A stretch of 64,000 nt of DNA from Pontibacter sp. E15-1. Its GTDB lineage: Bacteria > Bacteroidota > Bacteroidia > Cytophagales > Hymenobacteraceae. Location of the stretch: positions 1-64,000 of the forward strand of contig NZ_JAKVIR010000033.1 in the NCBI RefSeq assembly GCF_022601975.1, read 5' to 3'. The position numbers and the translations under genes are program-made. Under the pieces are notes generated by a model. It saw only the letters and a list, made by a program, of their open reading frames with translations, did not search any database and had not been told where the DNA came from. Shown here in pieces: positions 1 through 8,349 of this stretch; the stretch's first letter is position 1; each line of letters starts with the position of its first letter.

Positions 1-74
1 ACTCGCCTGCAAGGGACTTGCACCCTCTGGAATAATTTGATACCTTCAGTATCAGGTGCCCATACTGGGCGCAC
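1..74 (-). mobile_element. Group II intron, 5' end only (continues off the window)
   Basis: Read on the minus strand from position 74, the sequence starts GTGCGCCCAGTATGGGCAC and continues to CAGAGGGTGCAAGTCCC, then GGCGAGT at the window edge. The GTGCG start followed by a short hairpin and a GGGTGCAAGTCCC block is typical of the 5' part of domain I of bacterial group II introns. A homologous stretch occurs at 60518-60680 (shared CGCCCAG, CAGAGGGTGCAA.TCCCTT and GGCGAGT blocks), which makes chance resemblance unlikely. The boundary falls just after an attC-like hairpin. Only about 74 nt are inside the window, so domain V, the reverse transcriptase and intactness cannot be judged. Intron assignment is by recognition of the 5' motif, not by a covariance model. 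Confidence 0.7.
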
Positions 75-139
75 ACACTGTATAAACAGCATACTTCGGC
101 CGGCGGCCTCGCACGTTGTTTATACTAACCGGTTGAGCA
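75..139 (-). repeat. attC-like imperfect palindrome interrupted by the intron
   Basis: An 8-bp perfect inverted repeat (GTATAAAC at 80-87, GTTTATAC at 118-125) encloses a GC-rich centre with a GGCCGCCGGCC block. On the minus strand the element begins with GCTCAAC (138-132), which fits the integron R'' core RYYYAAC. The opposite R' core is missing, exactly where the intron begins. The same design (AAC-core, GTATAA arm, GCGAGGC, GCCGAAGTATG, TTATAC arm) is seen at 60454, 62147 and 63728. It lies upstream of the next gene on the plus strand, as the attC of a preceding cassette would. Confidence 0.65.
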
Positions 140-170
140 ATTTTAAAAAAACGTATCGTACTGAAATAGT

Positions 171-1217
171 ATGAGAAGCAAACAAACAAAACGAATACTC
201 AGAATAGTATTTATTATTGCAAGCATAAGCTCTTTGGCGTTTGTACCATGGATTTTAGTACGGGCTTGGATATTACCACTTCCTGATACGGTCCAAGAAC
301 AAGTAAATGAAGCAATTGGGGATGGACTTGATGGAATGATTGTATACGTGGACCAGGCTGGGAAGCCACCGGAGCTTTATGCCGCTGGCTGGCATGATCG
401 AAAAAATAAAATTCCTTCCGACCCGAAAGCCTTATTCAAGATCGGCAGTATCAGCAAGTTATATGTTGCTGTTGCTGTCGCAAAATTAGTAAATGACAAA
501 CATTTGTCATTGGATAAAACGCTCGCTGATTACTTTCCAGAACTTGTGGGGAGGATTGAAAATGCCGATAAAATTACTTTGAGAATGATGGTGCAGCATC
601 GAAGTGGCATTCCCAATTTTACCGACACCCCTGGCTATTGGGAAGCCCCACCGAAAGCCAATAGCGAAAACCTTGAATTGGTACTTGATAAGCCCGCTGA
701 TTTTGAACCTGATAAAAAATATAGTTATTCAAATACGAATTATTTATTGATTGGCGAAATCCTTGATAAAACTTTGGGATATAGTCATCACCAATATATC
801 AAAAGGGAAATTTTGATACCGCTTGAGCTGAACAATACTTACAGTTTACTAAGTGAAGTGGATTTAGACGATGTTATGAGTGGGTATTCCGTAGGTTATG
901 ATGGCGATTTAAAGTATAATGATTTTATAAACTCTAGCGGCTCAATGGTAGCTACAGCAAAGGATGTGGGAATATTCCTGAGGGCATTGAACGATGGCTC
1001 TTTGCTAAATGATAATGAGCAAGCTATTTATTCATCTATTTATAAATATGAACATACAGGGTTATTGCCAGGATACTCTAGTATTGCCAAGTATCACAAA
1101 GATATTGATACAGTCGTTGTTCAATTTGTAAATACAAGTGGTGGAACCACTTGGAATTTATCGGAAATCGTATATAACCGAATTGTAAAAATAGTGAGAA
1201 GTAAAAAAAGCTCATAA
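171..1217 (+). CDS. Serine beta-lactamase / penicillin-binding-like hydrolase, membrane-anchored
   Basis: The 348-residue product belongs to the class C beta-lactamase-like serine hydrolase superfamily (Pfam Beta-lactamase type). A hydrophobic segment at about residues 10-30 should anchor or export it, placing the catalytic domain in the periplasm. The active-site triad motifs are visible: SISK at 93-96 (SxxK nucleophile and base), YSN at 186-188 (YxN) and HTG at 295-297 (the K/H-T-G box). Members include peptidases, esterases and true beta-lactamases, so resistance should not be assumed. It is a lone gene in AT-rich DNA directly after an attC-like palindrome, so it may be a former integron-type cassette. 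No second gene follows within 490 nt. Confidence 0.85.
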   Translation: MRSKQTKRILRIVFIIASISSLAFVPWILVRAWILPLPDTVQEQVNEAIGDGLDGMIVYVDQAGKPPELYAAGWHDRKNKIPSDPKALFKIGSISKLYVAVAVAKLVNDKHLSLDKTLADYFPELVGRIENADKITLRMMVQHRSGIPNFTDTPGYWEAPPKANSENLELVLDKPADFEPDKKYSYSNTNYLLIGEILDKTLGYSHHQYIKREILIPLELNNTYSLLSEVDLDDVMSGYSVGYDGDLKYNDFINSSGSMVATAKDVGIFLRALNDGSLLNDNEQAIYSSIYKYEHTGLLPGYSSIAKYHKDIDTVVVQFVNTSGGTTWNLSEIVYNRIVKIVRSKKSS

Positions 1218-1667
1218 CCGAGTGGATAGCTGACAGCCAATTGACTGCCAATGCATCCCTCAAACCTTGTACATTAGAGATTAGCATTTAGCAATTCTTT
1301 AACCATTGTATTCACCGTTACCGCTTTAATCAGGATCGGGCTTTAAGCCCTGTCTAAAGATGCAAATGAAAGGTTAGTTTTTCTTTCGCTTGCGGGCCAA
1401 CCTCTAGCCTGACAACTCTGGAAGCATTGCTATTACCCTGCTGTTAACGGCATTGCTTAAGACTAAAGAGCCACCTAGAAAGGATTTTCTGAAAGGGATA
1501 AATCTTTCTAACCATTTGGGTAAATCTCCCTTATAAATCGCAAAATACCGGGATAAAAAAGCAAAAACAATCCTGGTCAACTACACCAATAAAACATTGA
1601 GTCAAGTAAGCTGAACGGTCTTATCGCCTCTTTTTTCCTGCAAGCTAAAAAAAATCTACCGCAAACT
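1218..1667. other. Gene-free AT-rich intergenic stretch
   Basis: About 450 nt without a credible coding region on either strand. It holds a 13-nt palindrome GGGCTTTAAGCCC at 1338-1350 and a loose hairpin (AGGTT...AACCT near 1370-1405), but neither matches the attC-like design found elsewhere. It ends at the operator region of the tetR-type gene. Confidence 0.5.
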
Positions 1668-1713
1668 TGTCTCACTTGTGTGACATTTATATATTTGTCT
1701 CACATTTGAGACA
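1668..1713 (+). promoter_or_regulatory. Paired 18-bp operators overlapping a -7 box, upstream of the TetR-type gene
   Basis: Two related palindromes sit immediately upstream of the regulator: TGTCTCACTTGTGTGACA (1668-1685, 6 of 7 arm positions paired) and TGTCTCACATTTGAGACA (1696-1713, perfect 7-bp arms, 4-nt spacer). Their centres are 28 bp apart. A Bacteroidota-type -7 box TATATTTG (1690-1697) lies between and overlaps the second. This arrangement suggests autorepression. The half-site ACATTTGAG recurs at 2337-2345, in front of the downstream oxidoreductase, so that gene may be a target. Confidence 0.65.
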
Positions 1714-1715
1714 TT

Positions 1716-2267
1716 ATGAGTAGTACCAAAGGAAAAATTATATCGGCTGCAATTAAAGCTTTTAGTAGAAACCCTTCTGCTCCTATGGAGGAAATTGCAG
1801 AATCAATAAATCTGAGCAGAAGAACACTCCACCGGTATTTTAGTACTAGATCTGAGCTTATAACTGATATTGTCAAACACGCAAGCAATATTTGTTTACT
1901 AAAAACTAAAGAATCAATACAATCTTCCGATTACCCAATTAATCAGCTCAAAGCTATGTTTTTGAGTGATATTGAAAGTGGCTATCAGTTTCGGTTTTTA
2001 TATAAATACAGAGACAATTATCAAGGCATGGAAGAAGAATCTAAAGAGTTTGAAGAAATGATGCAGATTTTTAGAGAGTTATTAAAAACGCTTCAAGTCA
2101 ATAAACTTGTCCATCCTCAACTAACATTAGATTGGATAGAAAGACTCTACTTTTCCACCATCGACGCTGCAATAAACCTTATTATTGAAGACTACTCCAA
2201 ACAACAAGAAGTATCTGAAATGGCTTGGATCTCCTATTTCAATGCTGTTATAGGTCAATCAAATTAA
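1716..2267 (+). CDS. TetR/AcrR family transcriptional regulator
   Basis: The 183-residue product begins with a TetR N-terminal domain: a first helix (KGKIISAAIKAFSRNP), then the helix-turn-helix core MEEIAESINLSRRTLHRYFS at about residues 24-43, with the usual R-RTLHRYF recognition helix. The remaining residues form a ligand-binding region whose effector cannot be read from sequence. The start codon lies 3 nt after a perfect operator palindrome, so the leader must be very short if the -7 box at 1690-1697 is used. It precedes a flavoprotein gene in the same direction by 119 nt, and is probably its regulator as well as its own. Confidence 0.88.
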   Translation: MSSTKGKIISAAIKAFSRNPSAPMEEIAESINLSRRTLHRYFSTRSELITDIVKHASNICLLKTKESIQSSDYPINQLKAMFLSDIESGYQFRFLYKYRDNYQGMEEESKEFEEMMQIFRELLKTLQVNKLVHPQLTLDWIERLYFSTIDAAINLIIEDYSKQQEVSEMAWISYFNAVIGQSN

Positions 2268-2386
2268 CATGAAGTGTAATAATTTATCATACAAGGGACA
2301 TTAGCAAGAACTGAATTATTGATAATCCCAAATTTGACATTTGAGGGCGCCTAAAAAGAAAAATTCATTTGACTAAATAGGAAAAT

Positions 2387-3304
2387 ATGGAGTATGAAAT
2401 TATAATTGTGGGTGGTGGTCCAGCTGGTATGAGTGCCGCGCTAGTTTTGGGGCGAAGCAGAATAAAAACATTGCTTTTGAATACGGAAAACCCAAGAAAC
2501 ATGGTAACAACGTATTCACATGGATTTCTAACACAAGATGGGAAACATCCGCGTGAGATATTTAGAATAGCTAAACAGCAACTAACTAAGTATCCAAGTG
2601 TAAACTACAAAAAGGAAAAAGCAATAGATGTAAAATCAGAAAATGGCAGTTTCTCAGTAAGCACTGAAAATAACACATACAGCGCAAAGAGGGTGATCAT
2701 TGCAACAGGGCATAAAGACAATATTAGCTCAATTGGAATTGAAGGACTAACGGAGGTATATGGTAAATCAGTTTATCCTTGCCCATTTTGTGATGGTTTT
2801 GAAATGGCAGATAAAAAATTAGCCGTGATTAGTGATGCCAATATGGCTCCGATGTTTTCCAAAACTATCTCTCATTGGTCGAAGGATGTGATCGTTTTTA
2901 CCAATGGAGAACACATTTCTGACAAAGGGATGGTATTAAATCTCCAAAAGAATGGTGTTTCTATCGTTGAGAAGAAAATTCACAAACTCATTTCAAAAGG
3001 AGGCATACTTACAGGAATTGAACTTGAAGATGGTTCTATCATTGATAGAGAAGGTGGCTTTTTACCAGATACAAATTCAACTGAAAGCACCGATTTTGCA
3101 AAGAGAATGAATGTACCTACTGAAATTGGTCTTTTTGGTATGACATACTACAAAGTAGATGAAAATAAAGAAACGGATATTAAGGGTATTTATATCGTAG
3201 GCGATGCAAGAACCAGATGGAGCGGGGTAGCATCATCTGTTGCCGAAGGAAGCGAAGTTGCAGAGGCAATTACGCATCAAATAATCGAAGAGAAATGGAA
3301 ATAA
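2387..3304 (+). CDS. Thioredoxin reductase-like NAD(P)/FAD-dependent oxidoreductase
   Basis: A 305-residue flavoprotein of the TrxB-like group. The FAD-binding GxGxxG motif is at residues 8-14 (VGGGPAG), the redox-active disulfide is CPFC at 132-135 within PCPFCDGFE, and the C-terminal FAD motif is near 266-278 (GIYIVGDA). Length is close to the usual 300-320 residues. These enzymes pass electrons from NADPH through FAD to the CxxC pair; without a thioredoxin neighbour the partner is unknown, and the CPFCDG variant is common in TrxR-like proteins from accessory regions. It follows the TetR gene, and a half-operator at 2337-2345 hints at TetR control. Confidence 0.82.
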   Translation: MEYEIIIVGGGPAGMSAALVLGRSRIKTLLLNTENPRNMVTTYSHGFLTQDGKHPREIFRIAKQQLTKYPSVNYKKEKAIDVKSENGSFSVSTENNTYSAKRVIIATGHKDNISSIGIEGLTEVYGKSVYPCPFCDGFEMADKKLAVISDANMAPMFSKTISHWSKDVIVFTNGEHISDKGMVLNLQKNGVSIVEKKIHKLISKGGILTGIELEDGSIIDREGGFLPDTNSTESTDFAKRMNVPTEIGLFGMTYYKVDENKETDIKGIYIVGDARTRWSGVASSVAEGSEVAEAITHQIIEEKWK

Positions 3305-3478
3305 TTATAGAGTAGGTAAATAAAATTTGCTTCATCTAAAGTAGCCAACTGGTAACAAGGTATAAGAATTAAATTTCGGCTGCGGCTTGCTCACCTCATG
3401 TACCAAACTTTACCCGTCATTATGATAGATGAAGAAAGGCTGCAGATAAAAATAATCAACCTCAAACCAGCCAAGCCT

Positions 3479-3530
3479 ATATATAAAGAGCCCGGCCGCA
3501 ATTAACTGCAGCCGGGCTCACTTTATATAT
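3479..3530 (-). terminator. Long stem-loop after the deoxyhypusine synthase-like gene
   Basis: Arms ATATATAAAG-AGCCCGGC and GCCGGGCT-CACTTTATATAT pair over about 18 bp around a 14-nt loop, 15 nt beyond the stop of the minus-strand gene. The AT-rich outer arm gives a U-rich tail in both directions. Confidence 0.75.
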
Positions 3531-3544
3531 CAAGGAATGTTGGA

Positions 3545-4516
3545 TTACATATCCAGTACAAGGGCAAAAATGAGCGGTGCCACAATCGTCGCGTCTGATT
3601 CGATTACGAACTTTGGCGTGTCTTTGCCCAGCTTGCCCCAGGTGATTTTCTCGTTCGGCACAGCCCCGGAGTAAGAGCCATAGCTCGTGGTGGAGTCTGA
3701 GATTTGCGCAAAGTAACCCCACAATGGAACACCCGTACGCTGCAGATCCTGATGTAGCATCGGCACCACGCAAATCGGGAAGTCGCCGGCTATACCGCCG
3801 CCAATCTGGAAAAACCCGATTTTAGACGCTTCTGTGGCTGTGTTGGTATAGAATTCCGCCAGTTCGATCATGTACTGTATACCGGTTTTAACCGTATGCA
3901 CATTTTTAACGTCGCCGCTGATAACGTGGCTGGCATAGATATTCCCGAGCGTGGAGTCTTCCCACCCAGGGCAAATGATGGGCAAGTTCTTTTTAGCGGC
4001 TTCCAACATCCAGCTGTCCTTTGGATCGATCTGGTAATACTGCTCCAGTTCTCCTGACAGCAGGATCTGGTAGAAAAACTCGTGTGGGAAGTAAGCCTCC
4101 CCCGCTTGGTCAGCCTTCTCCCAGAACTTCAATACCGTGTGCTCCAGGCGGCGCATGGCCTCCTCCTCAGGGATGCAGGTGTCTGTCACGCGGTTCATAT
4201 GACGCTCGAGCAGCGCCTCTTCATCGGCGGCAGACAACTCCCGGTAATGCGGCACGCGCTCGTAAAAATCGTGGGCCACCAGGTTAAAGATATCCTCCTC
4301 CAGGTTTGCGCCCGTGCAGGAAATAGCGTGCACTTTATCCTGACGGATCATCTCGGCGAGAATAATGCCCATCTCCGCGGTAGACATAGCGCCTGCCAGC
4401 GTGATCATCATTTTGCCACCGTCTGCCAAGTGCTTCTTGTATCCTTCGGCAGCGTCGATCAGTGCGGCTGCGTTAAAATGCCTGTAATGTTTTTTTAGAA
4501 AATCTGATACCTCCAT
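3545..4516 (-). CDS. Deoxyhypusine synthase-like protein
   Basis: A 323-residue member of the deoxyhypusine synthase (DHS) family. The C-terminal signature TWGK (292-295) carries the lysine that in eukaryotic DHS forms the imine intermediate with the 4-aminobutyl group of spermidine; the NAD-binding Rossmann core and GGG motif (FQIGGGIAGDFP) are also present. Bacteria lack the eIF5A target, and bacterial DHS relatives have been linked to homospermidine or other polyamine chemistry, so the substrate here is open. The start at MEVSDFLKK was chosen because the upstream 44-codon extension is low-complexity and not family-like. It lies 180 nt downstream of hslV on the same strand, behind a stem-loop at about 4638-4671, so co-transcription is uncertain. 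Confidence 0.85.
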   Translation of the reverse strand: MEVSDFLKKHYRHFNAAALIDAAEGYKKHLADGGKMMITLAGAMSTAEMGIILAEMIRQDKVHAISCTGANLEEDIFNLVAHDFYERVPHYRELSAADEEALLERHMNRVTDTCIPEEEAMRRLEHTVLKFWEKADQAGEAYFPHEFFYQILLSGELEQYYQIDPKDSWMLEAAKKNLPIICPGWEDSTLGNIYASHVISGDVKNVHTVKTGIQYMIELAEFYTNTATEASKIGFFQIGGGIAGDFPICVVPMLHQDLQRTGVPLWGYFAQISDSTTSYGSYSGAVPNEKITWGKLGKDTPKFVIESDATIVAPLIFALVLDM

Positions 4517-4696
4517 AGTTGTTCGTTTTGTTCTGGCTCCTACGCTGCAAAGCAGTTTTGGCGGCAAGTTAGTCAATTTCGTTTTGCGTTGCTTCTTATT
4601 CGTTTTTCGCGTGCTGATTGTTCCGAAAACACGCCATGGCCCCATCAATTGTTTTCTGCAACTGATGAGGCCATACTTAGTTGAAGAGCGGAAGCC

Positions 4697-5239
4697 TTAG
4701 CTCGCCGGTTTCTCAATAATAAGGTTGTGATTGGTATAAATACAGATGTCGGCCGCGATGTTCAGGGCCTCTCGCACCATCTCCTCGGCAGAAAGGTGCG
4801 GTGCGTGCTTTTTCAGGGCAAGTGCGGCGGCATGGGCATACATACTGCCAGAGCCGATAGCTGCAATCTGATTGTCCGGTTCCAGCACATCGCCTGTGCC
4901 CGAAATAATCAGCAGCTCGTCTTTGTTGGCCACCACCATCATGGCCTCCAGCTTGCGCAGGTATTGGTCTTTTCGCCAGTCTTTTGCCAGTTCGATGGCG
5001 GCGCGCTTCATGTTGCTTTGGTAAGCTCCCAGCTTTTCTTCGAATCGTTCCAGGAGCGTAAAGGCATCGGCTGTGGAACCGGCAAAGCCCGTCACTATCT
5101 TGCCGTCAAGCAGCTTCCGGATCTTTTTCACGTTGCTCTTGGCAATGTGCTTGTCCATGGTTGCCTGTCCGTCGGCACCCAGTGCCACTTCGCCGTTATG
5201 GTAAATCCCACATACCGTGGTTGATCTTATTTTCGTCAT
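4697..5239 (-). CDS. hslV: ATP-dependent protease subunit HslV
   Basis: A 180-residue proteasome-beta-type peptidase. After a short propeptide MTKIRS, the sequence STTVCGIYHNG places the N-terminal nucleophile at Thr7. Family blocks GADGQATM, GFAGSTADAFTL, AKDWRKDQYLRKLEA and AADICIYTNHN are all conserved. HslV forms two stacked hexamers that degrade proteins unfolded by the AAA+ partner HslU. No hslU lies nearby, so the partner must be encoded elsewhere. The downstream stem-loop at about 4638-4671 probably ends its transcript. Confidence 0.95.
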   Translation of the reverse strand: MTKIRSTTVCGIYHNGEVALGADGQATMDKHIAKSNVKKIRKLLDGKIVTGFAGSTADAFTLLERFEEKLGAYQSNMKRAAIELAKDWRKDQYLRKLEAMMVVANKDELLIISGTGDVLEPDNQIAAIGSGSMYAHAAALALKKHAPHLSAEEMVREALNIAADICIYTNHNLIIEKPAS

Positions 5240-5573
5240 CGGATTTAGAAATTGTACAGGTGATACAAATGCAAAGGCCCAAAAATAGGACCTGCGCTAC
5301 TTCGCTTTCTGGTGCTCAAAACAAACGCCAACCTCATGCTTTGTGCCAAATTGGCCGGAACAAGTGCCTGGTAACAGTGCATAGAATACAAAATGAGTTT
5401 CGGGCTAAAATCCTGGTTGCACTCGGTACGCTTAAAAGCTCCGCTGTTATAGAAAAATCTATTATATTATAATACTATATAACATTACTAAATTACTTTC
5501 GTTTATCGTAATTATTGTATATATTATAACAATAATTTAATCTTTAACTTGCTATTCTTCGAAACACGCACAC
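5240..5573. other. Intergenic region between divergent hslV and a membrane-protein gene
   Basis: The 334 nt hold both promoters. The right half (about 5450-5550) is extremely AT-rich with runs such as TATTATATTATAATACTATA, and contains near-consensus -7 boxes for the plus strand (TAATCTTTA at about 5539). No coding region or RNA gene is recognisable. Confidence 0.4.
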
Positions 5574-6317
5574 ATGGGGCCAGGGGTATACATCAACTTA
5601 ACTAAAAAGCACGCGGTTACATTATTGATTACGTTGCTCTTATTTGAAATTATTTTTGCTGTGGTATTTCTTGCTGGACCTGTTTTAGGCTTACCTGATT
5701 ACCTTATCCGCCTTTTCGACCTGGACGGGGAGGCAAACATTCCTGCCTGGTTCTCTTCTACACAGTTGTTTGTTGTTGGTGCCCTGTTTCTCCTCTCTCC
5801 CAACTGGCACAAAGCAAGTCAGCTTGCCAACCCATGGTTTTTACTATTGGTCGGGCTTGGTTTCGTGTTCTTGTCTTTAGACGAGTCCGCTGTTATACAT
5901 GAGCGCGTGACGAAGGCCTTGAAGGACAATGAGTGGGCTCCCAGATTCAAAGGAGGCCACGGCATCTGGATCTCGATCTATTTTTCTTTTGCCACACTCA
6001 TCGTCTTGGTAGGTGTGCGTACCATCCTTTCTTTCTTCAAGGTATACCCTATTCAGAGTGTCATACTGGCCGCTGGCCTGGCTTGCTTCCTGATTGGAGG
6101 AGTGGGTATGGAAGTGCTGAGTTATTGGTATTTACGAACTGCCGAAAACGCACAACTCTACAGCATTGAAGTTGTGATAGAGGAGTTTCTTGAAATGGCG
6201 GGCATTAGCACGATCCTTTATGGTAGCCTCTTATGCGCCATGAGAGAACCAACACCGTTATCTGACCATGCCATGAAAAAACAATATATTGAAAACACGG
6301 CATTAGTCACGAAGTGA
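5574..6317 (+). CDS. Polytopic membrane protein of unknown function
   Basis: The 247-residue product is not recognised. About six hydrophobic segments are visible (roughly residues 13-35, 60-78, 86-105, 127-148, 157-178 and 203-222). Two acidic patches embedded near membrane segments look functional rather than structural: FLSLDESAVIHERV (about 99-112) and SIEVVIEEFLEMAG (about 199-212). Paired acid/histidine groups inside a membrane bundle could bind metal or act in proton or ion movement, but this is inference. It is monocistronic, ended by a strong bidirectional terminator, and preceded by a very AT-rich promoter region. Confidence 0.7.
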   Translation: MGPGVYINLTKKHAVTLLITLLLFEIIFAVVFLAGPVLGLPDYLIRLFDLDGEANIPAWFSSTQLFVVGALFLLSPNWHKASQLANPWFLLLVGLGFVFLSLDESAVIHERVTKALKDNEWAPRFKGGHGIWISIYFSFATLIVLVGVRTILSFFKVYPIQSVILAAGLACFLIGGVGMEVLSYWYLRTAENAQLYSIEVVIEEFLEMAGISTILYGSLLCAMREPTPLSDHAMKKQYIENTALVTK

Positions 6318-6461
6318 TACCCTTATCTAACTGATTTTGCTTAGGTATAAACAAGCGTTCGTTTAGAAAGGGTATAAAATCACCTACTTATACCATTAAA
6401 TTGGTAAGAGAGGTTGTTGCTCAAATATCAGTTCATCGTACTATACAACTTCAATTCACCC

Positions 6462-6506
6462 CAAATTTAAAAAGGCTCCCATTTCTTGGGAGCCTTTTTA
6501 AATTTG
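6462..6506. terminator. Perfect bidirectional terminator hairpin
   Basis: Arms CAAATTTAAAAAGGCTCCC (6462-6480) and GGGAGCCTTTTTAAATTTG (6488-6506) pair without mismatch over 19 bp around a 7-nt loop, with A/T runs that give U-tails both ways. It separates the convergent membrane-protein gene and pyruvate dehydrogenase E2. Confidence 0.92.
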
Positions 6507-6528
6507 CATAGTTGCGAACTCAGGTGTT

Positions 6529-8232
6529 TTATACTAAAATTCTCACCGGGTTCTCCAGCAGATTCTTGAACGTTTGCAGGAATGCCGAACCTACTGCACC
6601 ATCCACTACGCGGTGGTCACAGGATAGCGTCACTTTCATCACGTTGCCTATTCTGATCTCCCCGTTCTTCACCACTGGCGTTTGCTTGATACCGCCCACG
6701 GCCATGATACAGGCATCAGGTGGGTTGATGATCGCAGTGAACTCTTCGATACCGAACATACCCAGGTTAGAGATGGTGAAGGTGCTTCCCTCCCAATCCG
6801 AAGGCTGCAGCTTTTTGCTCTTTGCCTTGCCGCCCAGGTCTTTCACTTCAGCAGAGATCGCAGAAAGCGATTTGAAGTCTGCGTTGCGTACCACTGGCAC
6901 CAGCAGGCCATCTTCTACGGCTACTGCCACACCAATGTTGATATGCTTGTTGTACCGGATTCTGTCGCCGAGCCAGGAGGTATTCACATCCGGGTGTAGC
7001 CGGAGTGCGGCAGCGGCGGCTTTGATGACCAGGTCGTTGAACGAAACCTTTACCGGAGATACCTCATTCATGCTGACACGCGCTTCGATGGCCTTGTCCA
7101 TGTCAATCTCCATGGTCAGGTAGAAGTGCGGGGCCGTGAACAGGCTCTCTGAAAGACGGCGGGCAATCACCTTGCGCATCTGCGACACGTTCACCTCTTC
7201 GTATGCCTCAGACGGAACGCCCGGGATGGCGGCAGCCTGCGGCGCAGCAGTTTTTGAAACCGCCTGCTGTGGAGCGGCTGCGGCTGGCGAGAAGCTTTCG
7301 ATGTCTCGCATCACGATGCGGCCACCCTCGCCTGTGCCTTTAATTTGCGAGATGTTATACCCCTTGTCCTGCGCCATTTTCTTGGCAAGCGGAGAGGCTT
7401 TCACGCGGCCATTGTCAGAAACGGCACTTGATTCGGCTTCATCCTTACCCGGAACCTGCGTTTCTTCCACTTCTGCGGAAGTCACTGCATCGGCACTGGT
7501 TTCTATGGCTTCGTCTGTCTTAGCGTTTTCCTGGCGCGACTGCTTGTTTGAGGAGGCGGCTTCCAGTAATGCTTTGTAGTTGGCACCTTCCTCGCCAATG
7601 ATGGCAATAATGGCATCCACAGCCACGGAGTCGCCTTCATTCACACCGAGGTATAACAGGGTGCCGTCTTCGTATGATTCCAACTCCATGGTCGCCTTGT
7701 CGGTTTCCACTTCCGCCAGTATATCACCGGACTTCACTTTGTCTCCCTGCTTTTTCTGCCAGCTTACCAGCACACCTTCTGTCATGGTGTCGCTCATCTT
7801 GGGCATGCGTATAATATTTGCCTTGATGCTGCTCACGTCCACGGATGGCTTTGCGGGGGCTTCTTCTTTCGCTGCGGCGGGCTTGGTTTCAGCCGGCTTC
7901 TCTTCCGTTGACTTCTCCTCTTCCTTGGCTTCGGGTTTTGCGGCAGGTTGGCCTCCGCCTTTCAGTTCCTCGAGCAGTTCGGTTATATCTTCGCCTTCCT
8001 TGCCAAGAATAGCGATTACCGCATCCACGGGCACGGCATCGCCCTTTTTGGGCCCGATGTACAGGAGTGTGCCATCCTCGTAAGATTCCAGCTCCATGGT
8101 AGCCTTATCGGTTTCTACCTCAGCCAAGGTATCGCCGGAGCTTACCTTATCGCCTTCTTTCTTCAGCCAAGATGCAATCACCCCCTCAGTCATCGTGTCG
8201 CTCATCTTGGGCATTCTTATAACTTCAGCCAT
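6529..8232 (-). CDS. Pyruvate dehydrogenase complex E2, dihydrolipoamide acetyltransferase
   Basis: A 567-residue E2 subunit with two N-terminal lipoyl domains (residues 1-77 and about 137-213), each carrying the lipoylated lysine in ETDKATMELESYEDG (Lys43 and Lys179). Alanine/proline/glutamate-rich linkers connect them to a peripheral-subunit-binding domain (about 277-313, VKASPLAKKMAQDKG) and a CoA-dependent acyltransferase core. The catalytic DHRVVDG motif is at 539-545. The protein transfers acetyl groups from E1 to CoA and is the scaffold of the cytoplasmic complex. Two lipoyl domains and the pyruvate-type core favour PDH over 2-oxoglutarate dehydrogenase. E1 and E3 genes are not adjacent. 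Confidence 0.92.
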   Translation of the reverse strand: MAEVIRMPKMSDTMTEGVIASWLKKEGDKVSSGDTLAEVETDKATMELESYEDGTLLYIGPKKGDAVPVDAVIAILGKEGEDITELLEELKGGGQPAAKPEAKEEEKSTEEKPAETKPAAAKEEAPAKPSVDVSSIKANIIRMPKMSDTMTEGVLVSWQKKQGDKVKSGDILAEVETDKATMELESYEDGTLLYLGVNEGDSVAVDAIIAIIGEEGANYKALLEAASSNKQSRQENAKTDEAIETSADAVTSAEVEETQVPGKDEAESSAVSDNGRVKASPLAKKMAQDKGYNISQIKGTGEGGRIVMRDIESFSPAAAAPQQAVSKTAAPQAAAIPGVPSEAYEEVNVSQMRKVIARRLSESLFTAPHFYLTMEIDMDKAIEARVSMNEVSPVKVSFNDLVIKAAAAALRLHPDVNTSWLGDRIRYNKHINIGVAVAVEDGLLVPVVRNADFKSLSAISAEVKDLGGKAKSKKLQPSDWEGSTFTISNLGMFGIEEFTAIINPPDACIMAVGGIKQTPVVKNGEIRIGNVMKVTLSCDHRVVDGAVGSAFLQTFKNLLENPVRILV

Positions 8233-8349
8233 AAATTTCGTCTTATTTTATTCGCCCAATTGGTCTTCGTATTATCAGCCCAAATTTAGATTTAAAAATA
8301 TTTTATTCAAACTATATGCTTCTAAATTGTTAAAAGCCTTAAAATGGGC

